Assembly: GCA_017460885.1 (NCBI GenBank)
Contig: JAFUAB010000034.1
Location: 1-64,000, forward strand
Origin: Lachnospiraceae bacterium
GTDB lineage: Bacteria > Bacillota > Clostridia > Lachnospirales > Lachnospiraceae
DNA: 64,000 nucleotides
Reading direction: 5' to 3'
The notes beneath the pieces are model-generated. The model was not told the DNA's origin, did not search any database, and saw only the letters and a list, made by a program, of their open reading frames with translations. Both the position numbers and the translations under genes were made by a program. Positions 10,498-19,553 of the stretch are shown in pieces; position 1 is the stretch's first letter; each line of letters opens with the position of its first letter.

Positions 10498-11683
10498 AAG
10501 CAATAAATCCCGCAGTATTATCCTGTATATATCCCTGTTTATCGTTTGCCTGGGGTCATGCGCAGGCCACTATCTGTTATACGGGATCCCCGAGACTGTA
10601 GCTATACGGATGACCGGCCTTGTGGTAACGGGGCTTTTGGTCACGGTTTTTTCATTCAACGCAGGCAGTGCGTATGAGTCTCTGTTCGGAAACAATGCGG
10701 ATAATCCGGGGCGCTTTTATATCGCTTTTATGGCCGTTTCGGTCCTGGGGATACTGCAGCCCGCCATGCCTGCTTCGGCATGGCCCATGGTCAGCTGCTT
10801 TGTGCTTTTGACGGTGCTGTCCAATATTCCTGCCGGAATAACGGCTTCCTGTGTATGCCTTATCATGTCTGCCGCTTCCGGAGGGGCCGCAGGTCTCAGC
10901 TATGTTTTTGTGTATATTTTTGCCGGTATCACCGCAGCGGTTCTCATTTCGCATATCGATGAGAGCTTCAGAACGACACTGCCCATTCTTATTACACTCA
11001 TAATCCTTTTCCTCGGGCTTGCCGTCGTTACCTTTACGACCAACAGTGTTTTCAGTGTCGAAATGCTTATATATCCGACGGTTAACATCACGATCACGCT
11101 GATACTGATGCTGTTTATACTTAAGCTGTATTCAGCCAAGGTGATATTTAAGCAGAAGGATGATTATCTTGAGTTAAACGATCCGGAATGTATGCTTCTA
11201 ACCAAACTCAAGAACATCTCTCCGGCGGATTATAAGAAGACCGTACACGTTGTCTACTTTTGCGACAGAGTATCTTCGGCACTGGGACTGAATACGGATG
11301 TAGTCAAATGTGCGGGCCTGTATCACAGGATCGGAGTGATAGGAGGCGCATATAACTGGGAGAATACCAGGATAGTCTGTGAGGAGAGCAATATCCCGCA
11401 GACGGTAGTGGATATACTTAAGGAGCTTGAGGATCCGAATACACCGATGCGTAGAACCGAGACGGCGGTTTTGTATATGTGTGAATGTATGGTCAGCTCA
11501 GTTCAGTATCTTTTCGGCAAAAACAAGGATATTAAGCTGGATTACGCGGAGCTTACCGAAGCTATATTCAAACAGAGATTTGAAGCCGGTCTTTTTAAGG
11601 ATAACGATATAAGTATAGGACAGTACGAAAAGATGAAAAAGGTATTTATGGAGGAAAAACTGTATTATGACTTCCTTCGTTGA
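10457..11683 (+). CDS. PgpH-like membrane protein with degenerate HD domain
   Basis: The gene sits between phoH and ybeY, the position of pgpH (yqfF), the 7TM-HD cyclic-di-AMP phosphodiesterase, but the product is only 408 aa and lacks the large extracellular region. Several membrane helices (about residues 20-225) are followed by a region that aligns by eye with the PgpH HD domain: LNDPE, then ALGLNTDVVKCAGLYHRIG where PgpH has the pattern LLARVGAYYHDIG. The Asp of the HD pair is Arg (near residue 291), the upstream His ligand region reads DYKKTV, and the later HH and D ligands read ELED and CECM. Catalysis therefore looks lost. Candidate starts are 10457, 10460, 10466 and 10484, all overlapping phoH; none has a strong ribosome site. 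Confidence 0.75.
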   Translation: MMSMNAENQMEETKSNKSRSIILYISLFIVCLGSCAGHYLLYGIPETVAIRMTGLVVTGLLVTVFSFNAGSAYESLFGNNADNPGRFYIAFMAVSVLGILQPAMPASAWPMVSCFVLLTVLSNIPAGITASCVCLIMSAASGGAAGLSYVFVYIFAGITAAVLISHIDESFRTTLPILITLIILFLGLAVVTFTTNSVFSVEMLIYPTVNITITLILMLFILKLYSAKVIFKQKDDYLELNDPECMLLTKLKNISPADYKKTVHVVYFCDRVSSALGLNTDVVKCAGLYHRIGVIGGAYNWENTRIVCEESNIPQTVVDILKELEDPNTPMRRTETAVLYMCECMVSSVQYLFGKNKDIKLDYAELTEAIFKQRFEAGLFKDNDISIGQYEKMKKVFMEEKLYYDFLR

Positions 11684-12173
11684 CATGGATGAAGATATAG
11701 ATCCCGGATTTGATGTACAGCTTCTGACGGATAAGCTGCTTGAGGCGGTCTGCGATTCGGAGAGCTGCCCGTTTGAGGCATGTGTGAATCTCAGTGTTAC
11801 GCATTCGGAGGAGGTAAGGAAGCTTAATCTGGAATACAGGGATATGGACAGGACTACGGACGTACTGTCTTTTCCGGCGACCGAAGTCCTTGAGGGCAGA
11901 TTTGAAGAACTGGATCAGAGCGATATATCCCTGTTTGACCCTGAGAGCGGAGAACTCATTCTGGGAGATATTATAATTAATATTGACCGTGTATACAGTC
12001 AGGCGGAGGAATACGGTCACGGTATCAAAAGGGAGTTTGCGTTTCTGGCTGCACACAGTCTGTTTCATCTGTGCGGTTATGACCATATGGATGATGAAAC
12101 GGCGCATATGATGGAAGAGAAGCAGGAGGCTGTTCTGCAGAAGCTTGGTATAACGAGGGAAGGTAATGTTTAA
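11667..12173 (+). CDS. ybeY: Endoribonuclease YbeY (rRNA maturation factor)
   Basis: Single-strand endoribonuclease involved in 16S rRNA 3' maturation and ribosome quality control. The 168-aa protein shows the zinc motif H-x3-H-x5-H as HSLFHLCGYDH (His130, His134, His140), preceded by the conserved TDVLSFP. The ATG at 11667 has GGAGGA eleven bases upstream and overlaps the preceding gene by 17 bases; an in-frame ATG at 11685 is an alternative. The residue between the first two histidines is SLF rather than the common GxL, a mild variation. The next gene starts within the last codons. Confidence 0.95.
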   Translation: MTSFVDMDEDIDPGFDVQLLTDKLLEAVCDSESCPFEACVNLSVTHSEEVRKLNLEYRDMDRTTDVLSFPATEVLEGRFEELDQSDISLFDPESGELILGDIIINIDRVYSQAEEYGHGIKREFAFLAAHSLFHLCGYDHMDDETAHMMEEKQEAVLQKLGITREGNV

Positions 12174-13764
12174 CAGAGACAGACTTGTAATCATATTACT
12201 GTCATTGTTTATATTTATGATACCGGTGTCGCATCTGATAGGAGATAACGGATGCGGTTATCTGTCGGGGCCGCTTGAGGTTTTCTGGTGCCTCGGTCTG
12301 ATCACGGGTGCCGGACTCTGTACGACCATGCGCGGAATGATGAGGGATCGTATACGCAGAAATCAATACAATAATGCGGCTCTCGTATATACACTGGCTA
12401 AGAGTTATTCGGTCATTGCTGCCGTTGTCATCCTGATCGTATGCGCTGTCGTGATCATGCCGGTCAGCAGCAGGATGATGTCGGGAGGAAGCAGCTCACT
12501 GAGTTTTATATTTGTCGGGCCGGCGGTCTTTTTGTCGGTTTTCATTAATCTGAACATAGGATATCTGAACGGTACCGATAACTCAAAAGCGGCTGCCATA
12601 GGTGAGACCTTTTATGGAGTGACCATGGGGCTGGGAATGCTTGCGGGAGCCTTTTTCGGACACCGTTACGGAATAAATATCGCCGCACTTCTCAGAAATG
12701 AAGAGGTCAGTGCCATGTACGGAGCGATAGGAGCCATGATCGGCATCTGCATAAGTGAATTACTTACACTCATATTTCTGGCGGCCATGACGATCATATA
12801 CCAGAGAACCTTCAGGCATATGATGAGGACAGAGGAAAACAGACGCTCGGAGTATATGTCTGATATATCCGGCAGGTTTATAGGAGGTGTGCTGATCAAC
12901 GGCTTCCAGGAATTTATCATTCATGCTCCGGTAATTGTTGTACTGCTGCTGTACCGCAAGCTCGGCAATACGGCCGGTATGACCGATACAGGAGATGCGA
13001 TCGGAGCTTTTTATTCCAAATTTGTTGTGATCATCGGAATTTTATCCGTTCTGTCGATCGCCAGAGTGCAGAATTCGCTTAAAGCCGTGGCAGCTGCAGC
13101 TTCCGACTCGGATAATCAGCTTACCGGTGACAGGATAACCAGGATATTTGCCCGGGTAATGTATTTTGCAATTCCGGCGGTGATCTTTACGACGATGATG
13201 GCACCCGTGATAGTACAGACCTTTTTTACGGGACGCGTCACTACTGTTATACAGCTCATGAATTTCGGAACGTCACTGGTGATTCTCTACGGCGTGATGT
13301 ATACCTTTGTTTCCGTTCTCATCAGGCTCGGATACAACAGAGAAATGCTTGTCATCAGCTTTGTCTCACTGATAGTATGCAGTATTATTTCGTATTTCCT
13401 GATGTTTAAGAAGGATTACGCGTTTACCGGAGCGGTGACAGCCGCCATGCTTAATTACGGATTGTGCATCGTGGCATGTGTCATAATCCTCTTCAGGAAC
13501 TATCACATCAGATTCCATCTGCTGCAGACATTACTTCTGCCGCTGGTGGTTTCCGGAGTACTGGGACTGCTGATCAGACTGATAAGCACTCCGCTGTATA
13601 ATGCGGTGGGCGGCGTGCTGACACTGGTCATCTGCATCATACCGGCCTGGTTTGCCTATAATATAGCCTGCATGCTTTTGAGGATCGTATCCGCTTCCGC
13701 AATGAGCAGAAAGCTGTTCGGTTCGGTACTTGTCAAGATCGGACAGGAAATGGGAGTATACTGA
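12166..13764 (+). CDS. MOP-superfamily flippase (polysaccharide/MurJ/MATE-like membrane protein)
   Basis: A 532-aa polytopic membrane protein with about 12-14 hydrophobic segments and short charged loops, resembling MVF/MATE-type exporters that flip lipid-linked sugars. There is no soluble domain. Features compatible with the family include AAIGETFYGVTMGLGMLAGA in the first half and the paired-bundle layout with a central hydrophilic loop (about residues 220-245, RHMMRTEENRRSEYMSD). The exact substrate cannot be read from sequence. The ATG at 12166 overlaps ybeY by eight bases and the stop overlaps the next start (ATGA), so it belongs to the phoH operon. Confidence 0.75.
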   Translation: MFNRDRLVIILLSLFIFMIPVSHLIGDNGCGYLSGPLEVFWCLGLITGAGLCTTMRGMMRDRIRRNQYNNAALVYTLAKSYSVIAAVVILIVCAVVIMPVSSRMMSGGSSSLSFIFVGPAVFLSVFINLNIGYLNGTDNSKAAAIGETFYGVTMGLGMLAGAFFGHRYGINIAALLRNEEVSAMYGAIGAMIGICISELLTLIFLAAMTIIYQRTFRHMMRTEENRRSEYMSDISGRFIGGVLINGFQEFIIHAPVIVVLLLYRKLGNTAGMTDTGDAIGAFYSKFVVIIGILSVLSIARVQNSLKAVAAAASDSDNQLTGDRITRIFARVMYFAIPAVIFTTMMAPVIVQTFFTGRVTTVIQLMNFGTSLVILYGVMYTFVSVLIRLGYNREMLVISFVSLIVCSIISYFLMFKKDYAFTGAVTAAMLNYGLCIVACVIILFRNYHIRFHLLQTLLLPLVVSGVLGLLIRLISTPLYNAVGGVLTLVICIIPAWFAYNIACMLLRIVSASAMSRKLFGSVLVKIGQEMGVY

Positions 13765-15017
13765 TGAGATTCCTGAATTCCTCAAAAACGGATATATGCA
13801 TAATCGGTGCGGGAGCAAGCGGGATGACCGCAGCCATAGCGGCAGCTGAAGCTGGTGCAGAAGTCTGTCTTATCGAAAGCGGAGACAGGGTTGGACGTAA
13901 GATACTTAAAACCGGCAACGGTAAGTGTAATCTGAGCCATACTCCCACAACGAGTGAAGCTTATCACGGTTCGGGCAGACAGCGTATCGACAGCTTTCTT
14001 GGCAGCTTCGGTACGAACGAAACAAAAGCCTTTTTTGAGAGGCTGGGACTGATCACCAGAGAACGTGACGGTTATGTTTATCCTTATTCGGAGCAGGCTT
14101 CGGTGGTACTCGATGTGCTCAGATACAATATCGGGTCGGAAAGGATCAGACTTATGACTGAGATCCGGGCCGATATGATAAGACCCGAAAGGAACTGCTT
14201 CTGTATCGGCAATGACATTAAAGCCCGCAGGGTTATCCTGGCTGCGGGAGGAATGGCCTCTCCCGAAACAGGTTCGGACGGAAGCGGATTGAAGATTGCC
14301 GCTGATCTGGGGCTCAGGATAGTTGAACCGTTTCCCGCCCTTACCAAACTTACGGTCAGGGAAAAAAGCATAGTTTCTCTCTTTGGCGTACGTGCCAAGG
14401 GAAAGTTGACCGTATATCTTTCCGGCGTGGGCGCCATCCTGTCTGACAGAGGAGAGATACAGTTTACAAAGGACAGTATCTCGGGCATACCGGTCTTTAA
14501 TATCAGCGGTGAAGTGATCAGGGCAATGGAACAGGGCTGTAAGGCAAAGGCGGTCATCGATCTGATTCCCGAATATGATGAATCGGAGCTTTGCGACAGA
14601 CTGAATGAGAGAATTACATCTCCGGGATCACGTTCACTGATCCGGAATATGAATGCTGAACAGCTTTTTACGGGTCTGGTACATAAGAAGCTCTGTCTGT
14701 ATGCAATGGACAGGGCAGGCATCAGACCCTCCGACAAGGCAGATACTCTCGAACCGGAGATGCTGCATCGGTTTATATATGAGCTCAAGAATCTTACTTT
14801 TAATATTTCTTCGTACTACGGGTATGAACAGGCTCAGGTCATGTCGGGAGGTGTTCATTTCGATGAAGTGGATGATGACCTCCGGTGCGTCAGGATACCC
14901 GGGCTTTACCTTGCGGGCGAATTGCTGGATATAGACGGTATCTGCGGAGGTTACAATCTGCAATGGGCATGGACCAGCGGATACATTGCCGGAAAAAGGG
15001 CGGCGGAGTCGCTCTGA
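13764..15017 (+). CDS. HI0933/BaiN-family FAD-dependent oxidoreductase
   Basis: Flavoprotein of the YhiN/HI0933 group, which also includes BaiN-like proteins; substrate unknown. The 417-aa protein begins with a Rossmann FAD fold (IIGAGASGMTAAIAAAEAGA, residues 13-32), followed by the family hallmark GRKILKTGNGKCNLSH. The C-terminal GELLDIDGICGGYNLQWAW and SGYIAG close the FAD site. The ATG shares bases with the preceding stop (ATGA). It is followed eight bases later by a second, unrelated FAD protein. The pairing suggests shared regulation; a common pathway is not demonstrable. Confidence 0.88.
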   Translation: MRFLNSSKTDICIIGAGASGMTAAIAAAEAGAEVCLIESGDRVGRKILKTGNGKCNLSHTPTTSEAYHGSGRQRIDSFLGSFGTNETKAFFERLGLITRERDGYVYPYSEQASVVLDVLRYNIGSERIRLMTEIRADMIRPERNCFCIGNDIKARRVILAAGGMASPETGSDGSGLKIAADLGLRIVEPFPALTKLTVREKSIVSLFGVRAKGKLTVYLSGVGAILSDRGEIQFTKDSISGIPVFNISGEVIRAMEQGCKAKAVIDLIPEYDESELCDRLNERITSPGSRSLIRNMNAEQLFTGLVHKKLCLYAMDRAGIRPSDKADTLEPEMLHRFIYELKNLTFNISSYYGYEQAQVMSGGVHFDEVDDDLRCVRIPGLYLAGELLDIDGICGGYNLQWAWTSGYIAGKRAAESL

Positions 15018-15024
15018 TGGTATT

Positions 15025-16656
15025 ATGATATACAGAGTCAACAATATAAAACTGCCCGTCGGAAGGCATGATATCGAGGATGTAAAAAGAGCGGCAGCCC
15101 GCTGTCTCAGGATATCCGCCGGCAATATAAGCGGCATATCCATAATGAGACGGTCTGTCGATGCAAGGGACAAAAAGGATATACACTATGTGTATTCCGT
15201 GGATTGCGATATCCGTAACGGCGAAAGGATACTTAAAGGGAAAAAATGGACAGATATCACTGCTGCGGACAGAACCGTATACAGGATCCCCGAAGCCGTA
15301 TACAGAGGACGTCCGGTTATTGTCGGCTTCGGCCCGGCGGGTATATTCTGTGCGTATTCATTTGTGGAAGCAGGGCTTAAGCCGGTCATTGTTGAACGAG
15401 GCTCAAGGGTTGATGTACGTTCTGCGGATGTTAAGTCCTTCTGGGAGACCGGGGTGCTTAAGCCCGAGAGCAACGTACAGTTCGGAGAGGGCGGAGCCGG
15501 AACATTTTCGGATGGCAAGCTGAACACCCTGATCAAGGACAGGACCGGAAGATGCAGATTCGTACTCGATACCTTTGTCAGATTCGGTGCACCCGCTGAG
15601 ATCGTCTATGATGCCAAACCTCATATAGGCACGGATATACTGACGGAAGTCATACGCAATATAAGGGAATATATACTTGAGAGCGGAGCCGAGATATTTT
15701 TTGAAACCAGACTGACTGATATTGTTATCGAAGACGGCAGACTGACAGGGATCAGGGTCGGATCGGGACAGGATCATGCGGTTGAAAGACATATTGATAC
15801 CGACAGACTCGTTCTGGCGATCGGACACAGCGCCAGAGATACCTTCGGGCTTTTGCGGGATCGCGGAGCCGGTCTGCAGCCAAAGCCCTTTGCGGTCGGA
15901 TTCAGGATAGAGCATCCGAGGGATTTTATAGACCGCACACAGTACGGAGGATTTGCTCATCTGCTTCCGGCGGCGCCATATAAGGTCACTGCGCAGACGT
16001 CATCGGGAAGAGGCGTGTACAGCTTCTGTATGTGCCCCGGAGGCTATGTGGTCAATGCCTCATCCGAACCGGGACATCTTGCAGTTAACGGCATGAGCTA
16101 CAGCGGCAGGAAGGGTGATAATTCCAATGCGGCCGTCATAGTAACGGTTACTCCCGATGATTTCGGTTGTACGGGAGAGCTTGCGGGGGTTTCCTTTCAG
16201 CGGCAACTGGAGCTTCGGGCTTATGAAGCCGGTAACGGATCGATACCGGTACAGAGGATCGGCGATTTTGCATCCTGTCTCGGAAGGTTTGTCGATACCC
16301 CTTCGGCCGCGCCTGATCTGAGTGATTACAGGCCGCAGACAAAGGGCGGATATCGTGAGGCCGATCTGAGTACGATACTCCCCCGGAACCTGTCAGAGGA
16401 TATTCTGGAGGGGTTGAGGAGCTTTGGTACCAGGATCCCGGGTTTTGACCATCCGGAAATATTCCTTTCGGGTATAGAAAGCCGAACCTCGTCTCCTGTC
16501 AGGATACCCAGAGGTGAGTCCGGTGAAAGCACGGACATTAAAGGGCTGTATCCATGCGGAGAGGGAGCCGGATATGCCGGCGGAATAACATCCGCAGCCA
16601 TGGACGGTTTATACATAGCCGGGCAGATCATTGCAGGCAATAATGTCAGTAGCTGA
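15025..16656 (+). CDS. COG2509-type FAD-dependent dehydrogenase
   Basis: Uncharacterised but widespread flavoprotein family. An N-terminal ferredoxin-like region (residues 1-85, ending HYVYSVDCDI) precedes the FAD loop VIVGFGPAGIFCAYSFVEAG and the family block VQFGEGGAGTFSDGKLNTL. The C-terminus contains CGEGAGYAGGITSAAMDGLY, the usual FAD-closing motif. The ATG at 15025 gives 543 aa; a TTG at 14986 would overlap the previous gene but shows no ribosome site or conserved residues. No reaction is established for the family. This is the last gene of the run that starts at phoH, and it is followed by a hairpin element. Confidence 0.87.
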   Translation: MIYRVNNIKLPVGRHDIEDVKRAAARCLRISAGNISGISIMRRSVDARDKKDIHYVYSVDCDIRNGERILKGKKWTDITAADRTVYRIPEAVYRGRPVIVGFGPAGIFCAYSFVEAGLKPVIVERGSRVDVRSADVKSFWETGVLKPESNVQFGEGGAGTFSDGKLNTLIKDRTGRCRFVLDTFVRFGAPAEIVYDAKPHIGTDILTEVIRNIREYILESGAEIFFETRLTDIVIEDGRLTGIRVGSGQDHAVERHIDTDRLVLAIGHSARDTFGLLRDRGAGLQPKPFAVGFRIEHPRDFIDRTQYGGFAHLLPAAPYKVTAQTSSGRGVYSFCMCPGGYVVNASSEPGHLAVNGMSYSGRKGDNSNAAVIVTVTPDDFGCTGELAGVSFQRQLELRAYEAGNGSIPVQRIGDFASCLGRFVDTPSAAPDLSDYRPQTKGGYREADLSTILPRNLSEDILEGLRSFGTRIPGFDHPEIFLSGIESRTSSPVRIPRGESGESTDIKGLYPCGEGAGYAGGITSAAMDGLYIAGQIIAGNNVSS

Positions 16657-16660
16657 CATA

Positions 16661-16762
16661 TATAGTCAACGAATTTAGTAATTGCCGTATGGCGAGCCAT
16701 AATGCTGGAATTTATGGCAGTTATGGCTCGCCAAAGTGCAATTAATTAATTCGTTTACTATA
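16661..16762. repeat. Near-perfect ~100-nt hairpin (MITE-like element)
   Basis: The two halves are inverted copies. Outer arms TATAGTCAACGAATT and AATTCGTTTACTATA pair with one mismatch, the next blocks match in 16 of 18 positions, and the inner arms TGGCGAGCCATAA and TTATGGCTCGCCA pair perfectly around a short loop near 16704-16715. It has no coding capacity. The left-end sequence recurs in degenerate form just after it (AACGAATTCAGTGATTACG, about 16767-16785). There is no T-run, so it is not a typical intrinsic terminator, although it may end the upstream operon. It lies between a COG2509 gene and proB. Confidence 0.82.
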
Positions 16763-16811
16763 GATAACGAATTCAGTGATTACGGGAAAATACATTAATG
16801 CGAGGATGGAA

Positions 16812-17660
16812 ATGAATTACAGAGAATCATTAAAGGACAAACAAAGGATAGTGATCAAGATCGGATCATCATCCCTGCATCATCCGGAAACGGGAGAACT
16901 GGATTTTACCAAGATCGATGTGCTGGTCAGGGAAATATGCGATCTGAAGAACCGCGGCAAGGACGTGGTGCTCGTAAGCTCGGGAGCCATAGCGGTAGGA
17001 CGCAAATCCATGGGACTGAAGTCCGAAGATATGAAAGACATACCTGTGAAGCAGGCCTGCGCCGCAATAGGACAGACCAAGCTGATGATGATATACGAAA
17101 AGATCTTCGGACAGTATAACCATCGTGCTGCTCAGATATTGATGACCAAGCATACCATAGTGGATAATCTGAACAGATTCAATGCCAAAAACACCTTTGA
17201 CCGGCTCTTTGACATGGGAGCTATTCCCATAGTAAATGAAAATGATACGGTCGCCACATACGAGATCGAGATGGGAGACAATGATTCCCTGTCTGCCGTA
17301 GTCAGCGCGTTGGTAGGAGCGGATCTGCTGATCCTGCTTTCGGATATAGACGGTCTCTATACCGATGATCCGAGATCCAACCCCGAAGCCGAGTTCATTC
17401 CGGTGGTTGAGGACGTGGATTCGGTAATGGATATGGGCAAGATGAGTACCGGCTCGGATGTCGGTACCGGCGGCATGAATACCAAGCTTATCGCGGCAAA
17501 GATCGCGAGTATGTCGGGAATAGACATGATAATAGCCAACTCGGAGGATGTGAAGGTCATTCACCGTATTATCGACGGCGCCGACATCGGAACCCTTTTT
17601 GTGGCTCATAAGGACGAGGGCTTCGATCTTCCGCTGTATGTACAGACCATGCACAAATAA
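16812..17660 (+). CDS. proB: Glutamate 5-kinase
   Basis: First step of proline synthesis: ATP-dependent phosphorylation of glutamate. The amino-acid kinase fold is clear: RIVIKIGSSSL at the N-terminus, VVLVSSGAIAVG, VNENDTVAT and LLSDIDGLYTDDPR. There is no C-terminal PUA domain, giving 282 aa as in many Firmicutes. The ATG at 16812 is preferred because GAGG lies 6-10 bases upstream; ATG 16806 and GTG 16776 are in frame but the GTG lies in repeat-like sequence. The partner proA follows after an interposed cyclo-ligase gene. Confidence 0.95.
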   Translation: MNYRESLKDKQRIVIKIGSSSLHHPETGELDFTKIDVLVREICDLKNRGKDVVLVSSGAIAVGRKSMGLKSEDMKDIPVKQACAAIGQTKLMMIYEKIFGQYNHRAAQILMTKHTIVDNLNRFNAKNTFDRLFDMGAIPIVNENDTVATYEIEMGDNDSLSAVVSALVGADLLILLSDIDGLYTDDPRSNPEAEFIPVVEDVDSVMDMGKMSTGSDVGTGGMNTKLIAAKIASMSGIDMIIANSEDVKVIHRIIDGADIGTLFVAHKDEGFDLPLYVQTMHK

Positions 17661-17664
17661 AACC

Positions 17665-17722
17665 GGTCACGGGGACGGTTCCGTTGATTCTATCGGATCA
17701 CTGGGACGGTTCTGTTGATCCC
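17665..17722. repeat. GGGACGGTTC palindrome family, two direct partial copies
   Basis: Two head-to-tail copies of the core GGACGGTTCYGTTGA at about 17673-17687 and 17703-17717, separated by 15 bases. The same core occurs at 32911-32930, 38700-38738, 40827-40862 and 43156-43216. It lies entirely in the gap between proB and the cyclo-ligase gene and is non-coding, although a reading frame passes through it. The pattern matches REP-like intergenic repeats common in clostridial genomes; assignment to a RAYT-mobilised family is inference. Confidence 0.75.
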
Positions 17723-17737
17723 GGGATCCGATCAGTT

Positions 17738-18298
17738 ATGACAAAGACAGAGTTAAGAAAGCAGATACTTAAACTGAGAGACGCACAGGATCCCGTCCGG
17801 AAAAGCCGGGCGGATGGTGCGATATGCAAACGTGTCCTGGACTATTTGATCGATAATCATATCAGCACGGTAATGTCGTATGTATCCTTCCGGTCCGAGG
17901 TTGATACCTGCGGGATAATCGAGGGCTGTCTGGGACTCGGCATACGTGTGGCGGTACCGAGGGTTGAGGACACATATATGCATTTTTATTATATATGTTC
18001 CACGGATTCCCTTATCAAAGGCTATATGGGCATATATGAGCCTGTGGGAGACCTGGTCAGGTGGCACGGTTCGGAGCATACCCTGATGCTTGTTCCAGGC
18101 AGTGTCTTTGACCGCAGGGGCAACAGGATCGGCTTCGGCAGAGGTTATTATGACAGATTTCTGGCAGACCATACCGATATAACAACGGCCGGACTGTGCT
18201 ACGGCTTCCAGATTGCAGATGAAATACAGCCGGAGGAATGGGACGTACCGATGAATCTGGTCATAACAGAAGAAAGTATCTACGGAGGTTTGAGATGA
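17738..18298 (+). CDS. fau: 5-formyltetrahydrofolate cyclo-ligase
   Basis: ATP-dependent conversion of 5-formyl-THF to 5,10-methenyl-THF, a salvage and overflow step of folate metabolism. The 186-aa product has the conserved N-terminal [13 protein letters not shown], the substrate region [13 protein letters not shown], and the family signature [24 protein letters not shown]. The ATG at 17738 is chosen because everything upstream belongs to the repeat; the ribosome site is weak (GGGAT). The stop overlaps the proA start by the ATGA arrangement. The location inside a proBA pair is unusual and may reflect repeat-mediated rearrangement. Confidence 0.92.
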   Translation: MTKTELRKQILKLRDAQDPVRKSRADGAICKRVLDYLIDNHISTVMSYVSFRSEVDTCGIIEGCLGLGIRVAVPRVEDTYMHFYYICSTDSLIKGYMGIYEPVGDLVRWHGSEHTLMLVPGSVFDRRGNRIGFGRGYYDRFLADHTDITTAGLCYGFQIADEIQPEEWDVPMNLVITEESIYGGLR

Positions 18299-19545
18299 CA
18301 AACGCGGAATTAAAGAAAATGGGTGAAAAAGCCAGAACAGCTGCATATGAGCTTCAGGTCATGAAACAGCAGGATAAAGAGATAGAACTCTTAAAATGTG
18401 CGGAGTATCTGTCCATCTATAAGGATGAGATCCTGAAGGCAAATGCGGAGGATATCGCCAGAGCCGAAGCTAACGGTATGCATCCGGGCATGATCGACAG
18501 GCTCAGGCTGGATGAAGCCCGCATCGAAGCCATGGCCGACGGTATGAGAGAGGTCGTTAAGCTCAAGGATCCCTGTGGGGAGGTCATAGAAGAGTTTAAT
18601 CGTCCGAACGGTCTGAAGATCCGTAAGATCAGGGTTCCTATAGGCGTTATAGGTATCATATACGAATCTCGGCCCAACGTTACCGCAGATGCGTTTGCTC
18701 TGACCTTTAAGAGTGGAAATGCGGTTATCCTCAAGGGTGGAAGCGATGCTCTGGCATCTAATACGGCAATCGTGAATCTTTTGCGCAAATCCCTGTCATC
18801 GTCCGGTCTAAACCCTGATTTTGTACAGCTTATAACCGATCCTGACAGAAAGGTGACAGCTGCCTTTATGAAATTGAATCAGTATGTGGATGTACTGATC
18901 CCGCGCGGCGGAGCCGGTCTGATAAAGACAGTGGTGGAAAAATCCACTATTCCTGTGATCGAGACGGGTACGGGCAACTGTCATATCTATGTTGATAAAT
19001 ACGCTGATATCGAGAAGGCCGTGCCGATCATCGTCAATGCCAAGACGCAGCGCATCGGTGTCTGCAATGCCTGTGAATCCCTGGTCGTACATAAGGAGAT
19101 CGCCAGACCCTTAAGCGCGAAGCTCAGCGAAGCATTGAAACAGCATAATGTGGAGATACGCGGCGACGAATTCGCCTGTGATATCTATCCGGAGGCTGTT
19201 GCGGCCACCAAGGATGACTGGGGAACAGAATACCTTGATTATATCGTTTCGATGAAGACGGTAGGCAGCGTAGAAGAGGCGGTAGAGCATATCAACAGAT
19301 ATAACACCAGACATTCGGAGGCCATAATCACTGAGGATAAGACTACGGCGCAGTATTTTCTCGACAGGGTGGATGCGGCATGTGTATACGTCAATGCCTC
19401 TACAAGATTTACCGACGGGTTTGAATTCGGATTCGGAGCGGAGATAGGGATCTCCACCCAGAAGCTCCATGCGAGAGGCCCCATGGGGCTTAAGGAGCTT
19501 ACATCCTATAAATATCAGATAACCGGAAACGGTCAGGTGAGGTAA
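18295..19545 (+). CDS. proA: Gamma-glutamyl phosphate reductase
   Basis: NADPH-dependent reduction of glutamyl-5-phosphate, the second step of proline synthesis. The 416-aa protein is full length. Motifs include [27 protein letters not shown], and the catalytic Cys region [14 protein letters not shown], followed by [20 protein letters not shown] and LHARGPMGL near the end. The ATG at 18295 has GGAGG seven bases upstream and overlaps the preceding stop; an upstream in-frame start would lie inside the cyclo-ligase gene. The gene ends only eight bases before the convergent potD. Confidence 0.96.
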   Translation: MTNAELKKMGEKARTAAYELQVMKQQDKEIELLKCAEYLSIYKDEILKANAEDIARAEANGMHPGMIDRLRLDEARIEAMADGMREVVKLKDPCGEVIEEFNRPNGLKIRKIRVPIGVIGIIYESRPNVTADAFALTFKSGNAVILKGGSDALASNTAIVNLLRKSLSSSGLNPDFVQLITDPDRKVTAAFMKLNQYVDVLIPRGGAGLIKTVVEKSTIPVIETGTGNCHIYVDKYADIEKAVPIIVNAKTQRIGVCNACESLVVHKEIARPLSAKLSEALKQHNVEIRGDEFACDIYPEAVAATKDDWGTEYLDYIVSMKTVGSVEEAVEHINRYNTRHSEAIITEDKTTAQYFLDRVDAACVYVNASTRFTDGFEFGFGAEIGISTQKLHARGPMGLKELTSYKYQITGNGQVR

Positions 19546-19551
19546 CCTGAC
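19532..19551. terminator. Weak convergent hairpin between proA and potD
   Basis: GTCAGGT and ACCTGAC pair over seven bases around a six-base loop at the very end of proA, eight bases before the stop side of potD. There is no immediate T-run on either strand. It could act as a bidirectional or Rho-assisted end signal for two converging transcripts, but it may be chance. Confidence 0.3.
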
Positions 19552-19553
19552 AG

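Noticed and set aside
17684-17737. N-terminal extension of the cyclo-ligase
   Set aside because: The extra codons are entirely the GGGACGGTTC repeat; homologous sequence starts at ATG 17738.
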